Shown: positions 10,848 to 19,723 of the stretch, in pieces
Numbering within the stretch: position 1 is the first letter of the stretch
Layout: each line of letters opens with the position of its first letter
NCBI RefSeq assembly: GCF_002104995.1
Contig: NW_024468249.1
Location: 992,001 to 1,056,000 of the forward strand
DNA length: 64,000 nucleotides
Direction: 5' to 3'
Source: Linderina pennispora
Lineage: Eukaryota; Kickxellomycota; Kickxellomycetes; Kickxellales; Kickxellaceae
Translations under genes and position numbers: made by a program
The notes under the pieces: model-generated
Databases searched by the model: none
The model's input: only the letters and a program-made list of their open reading frames with translations
What the model was told of the DNA's origin: nothing

Positions 10848-11703
10848 TGCTGGTGGTTGCTTAGTGTAATTGAATGGAAAAAGAATGCGAATTGGAAGGG
10901 AAATGGAGAGATTGCGAAGCTCAGCAAAATGCAAAAAAGAGCCCGAGTTATCTGCTCCGATTCATTGATCAGATCAGGTCGCTGGCACAGCCCGTCTGAA
11001 GCAGCAAAAAAACCTGGCCTGGATGTGGCAATGCTTCGTAGTTTTTTAATAGGGCAAAAATGTATTCAAAGAGCTATTTACACGCAAGAGTCCATCTATC
11101 TACACGCATACACCATCCTGGCACCATTGGCACGCCAAAGCGCCCGATCAGCGGAGCCCGCTGCTTTACCTTGCCTGATCCCGATGAGTCCTAAAGTGTA
11201 AGGGTTTTTAGAGTTTCTGAATGTCTACACAATGTGAAAGGTTGGTTCCCAGAGTGGTCGCTGAGACACGCAAAGGCATCCCAAAGGAGTCCAAGAACCA
11301 GGCATTGACGTAGTGGGGATTGATATAGCGTTATGCTCGAGAAACGAACTCCTCTCGACAAGGCACGTAGACCGCGTCTCGACGAGAGGTGACGAGGGTT
11401 AGCAATACAGCGAGTAAGGGAAAGTTTCGCCACTGCATCCTCACAAACGCAAAGGAAGAAGGGAGTTCCACAGCACAAAATGCCCGATTCACAACTGATT
11501 CAGCAAACTTACGATTCAAAAAACAGATATAAAAATTTAGCGAGTGGAAAAGAGATGTGGACGACCTGCTCCGGTCCCGCCGCCACCCTTTTATATCTGC
11601 CACACCAGCCTGCTGCTGATCCGCCAGGATCACACAGCCTTTCTTCTCTGCTTGTCATCTGCAACCTCATAATTTCCTTTTTAATTTCTCACCTTTGCCC
11701 CGA
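10848..11703. other. Intergenic: divergent uL30m/VMA12 promoters
   Basis: An 856-bp gap between divergent starts. It has a TATA-like ttttatatc at about 11589-11597, roughly 110 bp before the VMA12 start, and a small hairpin with CCTCTCG/CGAGAGG arms at 11350-11387. No protein frame with recognisable similarity is present. A non-coding RNA cannot be excluded. Confidence 0.5.
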
Positions 11704-12465
11704 ATGACGGCAGCAGCCGACGAAATGCAGTTCGTGGTGACTGCAGTGCTGCAGCAGGCATGCAAGAACAGCCTGCCAAGCCTGCCCAAGACCCACCTTC
11801 AGCGGGAGGAAATCGCACGGATCACTAAAGTAAGGCTCACCAGCGATACAGACACCACTATGGCGCTGGCCACAGTGAAAGCAGTCTCACAGCACTTGCT
11901 CGCTCAAGGTGAGGAAGCCTGGATCCACACTTTGCTGCGTGGCAGTCGCATCTACATTGAGAAGCCGAAGCCGAAGCCGCGCAACCCGGAGCTCGAGGCA
12001 CGGCTGGCCAAAATCAGCCGAATGCTGGAAGAGCAGGAGTACAAGAAGATGACCGACAATGTTCAGTTGAAGATGCACGAGAAGCCTGGTGGTAATAATA
12101 CAACAGATCTGGATACAGTGGTCCCCGGCGTGCGCATTGGTGTGTCGGCAGGGCCGATATCAGCGCAGCAGGAGATGAAGGAGGTTAACAGGCAGATTTC
12201 TGTTATTGCGAATATCCTGTTCAGTGCGCTGGGCGTCGGGTTTGCAGTGTTCTATGCTTCGTACACGCTGACGTCGGAGCTGGGCTTCCGGATCCTGCTG
12301 GGGTTGGCTTCTGCGATTATTATTGCTGCTGCTGAGGCCTGGCTGTTTGCGTTTTCGGGATCTCGTGGCCAGAAGAAACGGCTGACGATAAGCACGGCAT
12401 CCAAGGGGCCAAGGCCCAGGAGACTAGTAGCCCCAGTGACGCCTGCCCGCAAGAAAACGCAATAA
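11704..12465 (+). CDS. VMA12: V-ATPase assembly factor VMA12/TMEM199
   Basis: A 253-residue protein. Residues 1-130 are soluble and helical, with the family-typical HTLLRGSRIYIEKPKPKPRN and LEARLAKISRMLEEQEYKKMT. Two transmembrane helices follow, at about 168-187 and 195-217, and the tail is basic and cytosolic. VMA12 with VMA22 and VMA21 assembles the Vo sector of the vacuolar H+-ATPase in the ER. The start at 11704 is the first ATG in frame; upstream frame lacks ATG. It converges on the aldo-keto reductase with 84 bp between stop codons. Confidence 0.88.
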   Translation: MTAAADEMQFVVTAVLQQACKNSLPSLPKTHLQREEIARITKVRLTSDTDTTMALATVKAVSQHLLAQGEEAWIHTLLRGSRIYIEKPKPKPRNPELEARLAKISRMLEEQEYKKMTDNVQLKMHEKPGGNNTTDLDTVVPGVRIGVSAGPISAQQEMKEVNRQISVIANILFSALGVGFAVFYASYTLTSELGFRILLGLASAIIIAAAEAWLFAFSGSRGQKKRLTISTASKGPRPRRLVAPVTPARKKTQ

Positions 12466-12549
12466 GCAAACTTTTGTAGGGATGTTAACAAACGCTTGTC
12501 ATGTATTGATATACCTTCTAGTGTGTGCCCTTGGCTAAATGCCCAACAG

Positions 12550-13560
12550 TCAGGCGTCTGCAGGTGGCGACGGCCAGGTGTAGTTGGAAAAGGGTTCCAG
12601 AATCTCTTTCACTTGCTCATAAACAGCCTGCACTTCCTCGTCCCTGTACTTGCCGCCATTCGACATCTTCGACTCCTGCGTGCTCTCATAGGCACTCAGT
12701 GCACGCATCACTTCCTCCTTGGTCCTTGCACCAACCAGATGCACATCGACTCCATCAAACCCGAACGCAAACTTCTCTGCCATCTCCGCCAGCGTCACGC
12801 CATGCTTGTTCACCAATGTCTTGTCAACCAAAGCGACGCACTCTGCAACTGCGCTCTTGACCTCATCCTTGGCTGGGTGCCATTCGGGCGTTGGGCCAGA
12901 GGTTAGCAATCCCATGGACAGCGGGCTGGCCGCAATGATGGTCGTTACGCCTGCGTCGCGCAGCCTGGGCACGTACTCCTTCAGCGTCTGGCAATGCAGG
13001 TTGTAGTTGCAGTACGACAGGACAACGTCGAGCGGATTCCCACGCTGCTGCTGGATCTGGGCAATCTCCAGCAGCACTGGCAGCGGGTAACCGCTGATCC
13101 CGACATTGCGCACAATGCCCTTAGCCTTGAGCACAAACAACTCGGGCAGCGCCTGGTCAACAACCTCGGAGATACTGACAAACTCGACGTCATGGCACAG
13201 AACAATGTCCAGGTAGTCGGTGTGCATACGGCGCATGCTCTCGCTGACACTGGCTTGGACACGCTCGCGCGAGTAATCAAAATCTGCGGTGTGGTAGCCG
13301 TAGCGCCCGAGCTTGGTGCAGATGTGGTACGACGAGCGCGGGAACTCGGGACGCAGTGCCAACAGCGCCTTTCCCAGCTTTATCTCGCTGTCGTTGTAAT
13401 AAGGCGAAGTGTCTACCAGGTTGATGCCGCTGCTGAAGGCCGTGCGCACAGCCTCGATCGCATTCTCCTGTGAGGCTGGGCCGTATGCGCCGCTGAACAC
13501 GCCGCACCCGAGACCGACCTTTGACAAGGATTCAAGCGAAGTTCTGTCTCCAACAGGCAT
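12550..13560 (-). CDS. ARA2: Aldo-keto reductase, D-arabinose/L-galactose dehydrogenase type
   Basis: A 336-residue TIM-barrel aldo-keto reductase. Visible catalytic residues are Asp and Tyr in NLVDTSPYYNDSEIKLGKAL, Lys in HICTKLGRY and His in DIVLCHDVEF. The cofactor-end sequences ASPLSMGLLTSGP and VHLVGARTKEEV match the L-galactose dehydrogenase/ARA2 subgroup, which oxidises D-arabinose or L-galactose with NAD in the pathway to erythroascorbate. Start at 13560; the frame extends 16 codons upstream without homology. Substrate is inferred from subgroup likeness. RPS28 lies about 280 bp upstream on the same strand. Confidence 0.82.
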   Translation of the reverse strand: MPVGDRTSLESLSKVGLGCGVFSGAYGPASQENAIEAVRTAFSSGINLVDTSPYYNDSEIKLGKALLALRPEFPRSSYHICTKLGRYGYHTADFDYSRERVQASVSESMRRMHTDYLDIVLCHDVEFVSISEVVDQALPELFVLKAKGIVRNVGISGYPLPVLLEIAQIQQQRGNPLDVVLSYCNYNLHCQTLKEYVPRLRDAGVTTIIAASPLSMGLLTSGPTPEWHPAKDEVKSAVAECVALVDKTLVNKHGVTLAEMAEKFAFGFDGVDVHLVGARTKEEVMRALSAYESTQESKMSNGGKYRDEEVQAVYEQVKEILEPFSNYTWPSPPADA

Positions 13561-13836
13561 TGTAAAGCGAACAAGAGTGTAAAAAAGGAGGCGAGGCCTG
13601 TTACCCAAAGCTTGCGATAAAGAAAAGGCCGGAAAAGAGCAGTCCGCGGTAGAGAATTGGCTACATGCTGCTGACTAAACACTCCTCCGCCCTCTGAAAC
13701 AGCCGTGGATCTGTAGAGCTTGAGATTTTATTTGTGTTTGGGCTAGAAAACACTCATACACGAACAAAGAAACGCCTATTCTTCGCAGTTCGATCCGTTG
13801 AGGAGAGCAAAGAGAAAGAATAATCCCCAGAGTTCC

Positions 13837-14354
13837 TTAACGGAGACGGCGGGCCTCACGCTCAGACTCGAGAAGGGTCAGGATGTCGTTCTCGCGGACG
13901 GGACCCTTGACGTTACGGATGATGGAACGAGAGGTATCGTCCATGAACTCAACGCGGACCTGGGTGACACCACCACGGGAGCCAGTGCGGCCGAGAACCT
14001 TAGTAACCTTGGCGAGCTTAACCTGCTGCTTAGCGTCCTACAGATGCAAAACAACAAACAATTTGAGAAAAACGCGGGAGGATCACAGGTTCTGCATTGC
14101 GCCTGCAGGCTGCCTAGCTTGCCATAGCCTGTGGGTTCCGGGCTGCTGCAGGGTGTTGGTGCGGTCGTAGGGGGTGAGAAAACGGTACATTCAAACGTCC
14201 AATTTCACGCAGGCCGCATTTTGAATTTCTGGACTTTCTCTCTGCTTCTCGGGCAGCAATATATTCATCCGCATCTATCCTCTCCCGCCTAACGCAGCTC
14301 CGCATCCAACACGCCTTGTCCCTGCGGCCTTATCCAACGATCGATTTTTACCAT
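13837..14354 (-). CDS. RPS28: 40S ribosomal protein eS28
   Basis: The main exon is 13837-14037 and encodes 66 residues plus stop: [20 protein letters not shown], then [20 protein letters not shown] and [10 protein letters not shown] at the end. This is almost identical to eS28 across fungi, a small-subunit protein near the mRNA exit. The frame meets a TAG directly upstream of the first codon, and CTGTAG is a good 3' splice site, so the initiator Met must come from an upstream exon consisting of ATG alone. Two candidates exist: ATG at 14352-14354 followed by GTAAAA (A-rich start context, used here), or ATG at 14123-14125 followed by GCAAGC (a GC-AG intron of 85 nt). Either gives 67 residues, the exact family length. 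Confidence 0.88.
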
Positions 14355-14907
14355 TTTTTGTGTTGTTACCTAGAGGCAGTGAAATCGAAAGATTGAGCCC
14401 ACGCCGGTTTCCGTCGCTGGCAACTATATTCGACTGCAGCATTGAAGAGTACCTGCAAAAAGCGCGATCTGGTGATTACTACAGCGTAGGTGATTTTCAG
14501 CGAGATCAGCTCCAAGAAGTAATCTAATCAGAGAATGTGTAACGTCATCGGCGAATACGCCTCCGTGCCTCTGCTGTTGCCGACGGGCTACCCTTGTCCG
14601 CTGGTCTGCAGCACGTTATGCTCAACATAGACTCAGGGCCCTTAGAAATTGTAGCTGTCAGCTATAGCTGATTATAAAAGCATTCGCTAGGAGAATACAT
14701 GCACTATCACACGCTGCGGGCACTTGTAGTTGCTTGAACATAACCGCGCAGTTTTTTTTTTTTTTTTGGAAAAGAGTATATATACGTTTATTTATTGCAA
14801 AATGCGCAACATTCCCACGAAGGTATGAGCAAGAGAGCTAGGCGCAGCTACCAGGATCCATAATCCTTGGGGCTACTAGTCAGTGGATCCACTGCAGATA
14901 TCACAGG
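14355..14907. other. Gene-poor stretch upstream of the retrotransposon
   Basis: The first part is the RPS28 promoter. A T17 tract occurs at about 14753-14769 followed by a TATATATA run. A perfect 14-bp palindrome CAGTGGATCCACTG lies at 14881-14894, 13 bp before the element. The last five bases, ACAGG at 14903-14907, are the left target-site copy. No gene seen. Confidence 0.6.
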
Positions 14908-15081
14908 TGTTGACATTGGAGTGTCGATCCACTCCCACGTCACCATGCCAACAACCAAACCACATAAAATCAGACCTCAGGCCGACCGGACCCTCCCCTT
15001 TTCCTTCAGTCAATCTTGTTTCATTTTGATTTTAGCTCACATACACGCTCGTAAACACTCGTCCCATTCCTAAGGTTAACA
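14908..15081 (+). repeat. 5' LTR
   Basis: A 174-bp direct repeat starting TGTTGACATTGG and ending AAGGTTAACA, matching 19550-19723 without a visible difference. Very short for a Ty3 LTR. The base directly after it is T in a run of eight T, not the TGG of a standard tRNA primer site. Confidence 0.95.
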
Positions 15082-15106
15082 TTTTTTTTGAGTGAAAGGA
15101 AGCAAC

Positions 15107-18100
15107 ATGGAGCTTAACCACCTGACTGAAGACAAAACGGAGACACCGGCATCAGCACCACGCGACGAACTATTACGCGAACACTTGCTCAAACTGATGA
15201 TGGGCGTCAAAACGCTGGAGGACCGCAAGACCGACCAGACGCTGAAGCTGACCGACCTGGTCCTCATGGACCCAGACAGCGAGACATGCCAACAGGCCGA
15301 ACAGGAGCTGTCGAAAATCGAAAAGCAGCTCGAGGCAACCAAGGCTCAGCTAGAGAGGCTGACGGCCTGTGGCCAAGTCACTCACAATGTACTATACCAA
15401 CCACAGCCGATCTTGGAAGGAGCCAAAACCAATGAGGCACCCATTCTGCCAACTGACGAGCCGATCGCCGCACCGTGGGAACCACATATACGACGCCCGA
15501 CAGAGGAAAACAAGGAGGAATTCCGCATACCACGCAACCTGCCCTCGTACTCCACCATGGACGATAAAGGGGATGACATCGAGGTCTTCCTGAACAAGTT
15601 CCAGAAGAAGCTGTATGCTAACGGCCTTCAGCCTGACCATCACTGGACCCGACTACTACCCATATGCCTCGAGGATGAGGAGGATCTCTGGCTACGCACC
15701 CATGTGTCGTGTGACTTGAGTTGGAGACAAGCCAGACAAGCTATCCTGGACCATTTAGCCGGCGAGCAAGTCAGGCGCAAATACTGTGAGGAGTTATTCA
15801 AATGCAGCCAAGAGGTCGATGAGTCAGCGGCTCAATTTGCGCATCGATTTCGCACCATTGCGCTCAAGGCCGGTGGCAAGGACGAGGACATCATCTTGGT
15901 CAACAGACTGATCAACCTGTTACCCGAAAGCGTCAGCTGTGTACTTTTAGCGTGGAGACGCCAAGGAGGCCGAGGCAGTGCACTCATTGATATCGCCCAA
16001 CAGCTCAAGTCTATGAACATTGCAGACAAGCCAATCCCAACCTCGTTAGCACCACCGAAAAAGAGGCCACGCAGCGGCGGAAGGTATGGTGACACCCACA
16101 GACAGTATGGCCACTGGACTCATGAGCGCACCCTCAAACCACGCAAGGAGCGACGCCTATCGCCAGAACCCAAGCGCAAGGAGAGCATATCGGAGACTGA
16201 GCCCGACAATGAGGCGAACACGGCTAGGGCCAAGGGCCAAGACATCACGTGTTATCGCTGTGGTGAACTAGGGCATATGGCCCACGAGTGCCCACGTAAG
16301 ACCAACAAGAACCGTCGCATCACCATGCGACTGGAACAGCAAGACGATCGCATCATTATAGCCAAGGTCAACGGGCTGGCAGTCCAAGCATTCGTGGATA
16401 CGGGTGCGGACATTTCAACCATTTCGGAGGAAGTGGTCGAAGAGCTTGGTGTTGAGATTACGCCTACTAGTATGAAACCGCAGACGGCCAATCCTGGTGA
16501 ACTGCTTAAAACCCTCGGCCAGGTCGAGGTTACCTTGAGCACTCGGTCCCATATGACGAAGACCACACTCCTGGTAGTCCCAACGGTGGATTCCGTTGGC
16601 ATGATCCTGGGATATCCTGAGATCAAGAGCCTTAACGTCAATATAGCTGCTCATCACTATTACTACCCTGATATGGGCATGTCCAGAGATGATGGTACCC
16701 CAGATAACGAAGTGCCTTGCGTCACCTCAGAGGGAACAGCAGATGTGATATCTGCTTGTACTCCAGAACAGTGCATGGCATTTATTCACGATGCTCTGGA
16801 AGAAAATCGTAGAATCGACCCTCGAACCCCCTGCCCACTACCTGAGGCACAGGTAACGATATACACGGGTAAACACCGAGCTGTATTCCAACGCCAATAC
16901 CCAATCGCACAGACAATGCGAGCATCATATGATGGTGTAGTCCAAGGCTGGATAGATGATGGTGTAGTGGTCCCGGTATCGAAAGCATCACTATATAATT
17001 CGCCGATGTTTCCAGTGCCCAAAAAAGACGCTAATGGTAAGCCTACCTTATGCCGTCCGTGCATGGACTTCCGCGCATTGAACGACACAATCGACGAAGA
17101 CAAGTACCCTCTCCCTGTGATAAGGGACATCTTCGCAGATCTAGCGACCGCGATGTACTTTACGTCACTCGATCTGAAGTCTGCATACCTGCGCATGCCA
17201 GTGCTCGAGGAGCATCAGCACAAGACGGCATTCACCTGGCGGAATCGCCAGTACATGTTCACACGTGCACCATTCGGACTCAAAACCCTGCCTTCGCATT
17301 TTCAGCGCCTCATCGTGACCATCCTGTACGATATGCCATTCGCGCAAGCATATATTGATGATATCATCATATACAGCCTCACTCTTGAGGAGCACATGCG
17401 ACATGTGCGTGATGTCATCACTAGGCTCAATGAAGCTGCACTCATACTCAATATCGAGAAGTGCCACTTCTTCAGGACTTCCCTGACCCTACTTGGCTTT
17501 CAAATAACTGCTGGCGGACACACATTGGACACCAAACGCAGAGCCCAAGTGGCTGGCCTAGAGCGTCCACGTACAGGCAGGCAGGCCCAAGCCTTAATGG
17601 GATTCCTGAACTACTTCCGTGAACATGTGCCCAATATGAGCACCCTCACAGCACCGCTAAATCAACTGTCCCAATTGACAACTATTCGGGTCGAGGATTG
17701 GACCACTGAGCGGGTGGCAGCATTTGATGCCGTGAAGGCTATCCTCCAAGCCCCACCGTTCCTCCACTTCCCAGATTTTAATCGCCACTTCTTTATTGCA
17801 ACAGATGCTTCGGACGTAGGCATCGGTGCTGGTCTCTACCACGTGGACCCGACGAATGGCAACAAACAATATGTGTCCTGGCAGGCACGCATGCTCACTG
17901 CCAGCGAACGCAACTACTCAACCACCAAGCGTGAGCTCCTGGCCATCGTATTCGCCCTGAAGAAGTTCCACGCATATATCTGGGGGCGTCAATTCACACT
18001 ATTCACCGACCACAAAGCGCTGACATATCTTCACACGCAGCCACATCTATCTCCCATGATGGTTGGATGGTACGACACCATATTCGCCCACGACTTCGAG

Positions 18101-19549
18101 GTGGTACACCGGCCAGGCATCTGGAACGTCCTGCCTGATTCACTATCCCGCCTCTACCCACAGTCCGAGTCTGGGAGGGGGGGACCCGGCTCCAGTCTAG
18201 CACAGCAAAAAACTACGCTCACCATCCGCAGGATACCGCTGGCAGATGTCGATGCATACGAGGTGACACCAGAGGCACTGAGACATGAGCTACTGATGAA
18301 GCAGCATGCAGTCGGGCACTTTGGCGCTGAATCCATGGTACGCACACTACGCCAGAATGGATACAAGTGGTCGAACATGCTGGATGATGCCAAGAAAGTC
18401 ACGGGCCGGTGCATTCAATGCCTACGCTACAACATACCTAGACGTGGGTACCACCCGATCACACCCATCCTTGCTGACGCACCATTTGATCATGTGGCTA
18501 TCGATCTAGCTGGCCCATTCACAACCTCTACACAGGAGAACCATTACCTGCTAGTACTCATTGACATCCACTCACGATTTGTCATCCTGCGTGCCCTGCC
18601 AGATAAATCAGCATCTGCAGTTGCCAAGGCAGTTATACTGGTATTCTTTGACTTCGGATTTCCGCGGATCATACAGAGCGACAATGGCAGGGAGTTCGTA
18701 AATGAGGTCATGGCAGCAGTGGTCAAAGAAGCACGCATCGACCACCGGTTGATAACGCCATACCACCCAGAGGCCAACGGCGCAGCGGAGCGAACTGTAC
18801 GAACAGCGAAAAACATGATCCTCAAGTTGGTTGAAGGAGTCCTGAACGAGTGGGACTTGTACTTACCATTCACCCAGTATTGCATCAACTGCAGCATTGT
18901 TCGACGTCACCACTCGGCACCATTCTCCATCATGTTTGGCCGTGCACCAAACGCCTGGCAAGACCATAGAGGCACACGACCTGGTCAAGTCAACACACGT
19001 GGCCAAGCTGCACATGAGAAGTTCATGAAGAAGGTCCTGTTCCCAGCCATCAAGCGCGCCGCAGTCAAGGTTTCCATCGCCTACCGCCGACAGCATGGCC
19101 TGACACACAAGATTACAGAGATCCCGGTCGGCTCATATGTAATGGTCATGCAACGTAACCGCGCCAACAAGCTGGACCCGGCTAATGAGGGACCATTCCT
19201 GGTAACAGCTATTACTAAGGGAGGTAGTTATGCGCTACAGGACCTGGAGGGCCAACAGCTGGCCAGACATTATACAGTGTCCGAACTTCACATGATATCA
19301 GACGTCCCACTATTCCAAGAATCATCTCTGGAAGTCGACAAGATCATTGGGCATCGCTTGAACAAGCTCGATGACTATGAGTACCGAGTACGCTGGAAGG
19401 ACAATACTGAAGCAGATTCCTGGGAGTCCTTCGCCAACTTCGATAGTCCCAGTATAATACGTGACTACTGGCAAGAACATGACCGAAAGAAGAAAGACAA
19501 CGAGCCCAAGCTCAGGGAACCCTACAAGCTCAGATCTAGGCGGGGGTGA
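15107..19549 (+). CDS. Gag-Pol polyprotein of Ty3-type chromovirus
   Basis: A single frame of 1,480 residues with no frameshift between gag and pol. In order: capsid-like helical region (1-330); CCHC knuckle CYRCGELGHMAHEC (about 382); aspartic protease with VDTGADIS (about 430); reverse transcriptase with YIDDIII (about 748); RNase H with ATDASDVG (about 897); integrase with an HHCC finger (HAVGHFG ... CIQC, about 1065-1107) and DDE residues in AIDLAGPF, QSDNGREF and PEANGAAER; and a chromodomain (about 1405-1460, EVDKIIGHR ... YRVRWK ... DSWESFANF). Start at the ATG 25 nt after the 5' LTR; the TGA stop touches the 3' LTR. The chromodomain lacks two of the usual aromatic cage residues. Confidence 0.96.
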   Translation: MELNHLTEDKTETPASAPRDELLREHLLKLMMGVKTLEDRKTDQTLKLTDLVLMDPDSETCQQAEQELSKIEKQLEATKAQLERLTACGQVTHNVLYQPQPILEGAKTNEAPILPTDEPIAAPWEPHIRRPTEENKEEFRIPRNLPSYSTMDDKGDDIEVFLNKFQKKLYANGLQPDHHWTRLLPICLEDEEDLWLRTHVSCDLSWRQARQAILDHLAGEQVRRKYCEELFKCSQEVDESAAQFAHRFRTIALKAGGKDEDIILVNRLINLLPESVSCVLLAWRRQGGRGSALIDIAQQLKSMNIADKPIPTSLAPPKKRPRSGGRYGDTHRQYGHWTHERTLKPRKERRLSPEPKRKESISETEPDNEANTARAKGQDITCYRCGELGHMAHECPRKTNKNRRITMRLEQQDDRIIIAKVNGLAVQAFVDTGADISTISEEVVEELGVEITPTSMKPQTANPGELLKTLGQVEVTLSTRSHMTKTTLLVVPTVDSVGMILGYPEIKSLNVNIAAHHYYYPDMGMSRDDGTPDNEVPCVTSEGTADVISACTPEQCMAFIHDALEENRRIDPRTPCPLPEAQVTIYTGKHRAVFQRQYPIAQTMRASYDGVVQGWIDDGVVVPVSKASLYNSPMFPVPKKDANGKPTLCRPCMDFRALNDTIDEDKYPLPVIRDIFADLATAMYFTSLDLKSAYLRMPVLEEHQHKTAFTWRNRQYMFTRAPFGLKTLPSHFQRLIVTILYDMPFAQAYIDDIIIYSLTLEEHMRHVRDVITRLNEAALILNIEKCHFFRTSLTLLGFQITAGGHTLDTKRRAQVAGLERPRTGRQAQALMGFLNYFREHVPNMSTLTAPLNQLSQLTTIRVEDWTTERVAAFDAVKAILQAPPFLHFPDFNRHFFIATDASDVGIGAGLYHVDPTNGNKQYVSWQARMLTASERNYSTTKRELLAIVFALKKFHAYIWGRQFTLFTDHKALTYLHTQPHLSPMMVGWYDTIFAHDFEVVHRPGIWNVLPDSLSRLYPQSESGRGGPGSSLAQQKTTLTIRRIPLADVDAYEVTPEALRHELLMKQHAVGHFGAESMVRTLRQNGYKWSNMLDDAKKVTGRCIQCLRYNIPRRGYHPITPILADAPFDHVAIDLAGPFTTSTQENHYLLVLIDIHSRFVILRALPDKSASAVAKAVILVFFDFGFPRIIQSDNGREFVNEVMAAVVKEARIDHRLITPYHPEANGAAERTVRTAKNMILKLVEGVLNEWDLYLPFTQYCINCSIVRRHHSAPFSIMFGRAPNAWQDHRGTRPGQVNTRGQAAHEKFMKKVLFPAIKRAAVKVSIAYRRQHGLTHKITEIPVGSYVMVMQRNRANKLDPANEGPFLVTAITKGGSYALQDLEGQQLARHYTVSELHMISDVPLFQESSLEVDKIIGHRLNKLDDYEYRVRWKDNTEADSWESFANFDSPSIIRDYWQEHDRKKKDNEPKLREPYKLRSRRG

Positions 19550-19723
19550 TGTTGACATTGGAGTGTCGATCCACTCCCACGTCACCATGCCAACAACCAA
19601 ACCACATAAAATCAGACCTCAGGCCGACCGGACCCTCCCCTTTTCCTTCAGTCAATCTTGTTTCATTTTGATTTTAGCTCACATACACGCTCGTAAACAC
19701 TCGTCCCATTCCTAAGGTTAACA
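19550..19723 (+). repeat. 3' LTR
   Basis: Copy of 14908-15081. It begins at the base following the gag-pol TGA stop, so the purine-rich stretch AGGCGGGGGTGA (19538-19549) that likely serves as polypurine tract is coding. Followed by the ACAGG target duplication. Confidence 0.95.

Larger units (their letters stand above)
14908..19723 (+). mobile_element. Complete Ty3-type (chromovirus) LTR retrotransposon
   Basis: A 4,816-bp element with 174-bp LTRs at each end that appear identical base for base, a single intact gag-pol frame between them, and a 5-bp target duplication ACAGG at 14903-14907 and 19724-19728. LTRs begin TGTTGAC and end GTTAACA, so TG...CA with a short inverted terminal match. 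Domain order protease-RT-RNase H-integrase and the C-terminal chromodomain place it in Ty3/Metaviridae chromoviruses. The identical LTRs and intact frame indicate recent insertion and probable competence. It sits in a gene-poor block between RPS28 and a PPR gene, as chromodomain elements often do. Confidence 0.95.

Noticed and set aside
14862-14902. Cluster of six-cutter sites (BamHI, SpeI, BamHI, PstI, EcoRV-like) resembling a cloning-vector polylinker.
   Set aside because: The sequence does not continue as any vector I know, and the ACAGG target duplication shared with the far side of the retrotransposon shows it is genomic.
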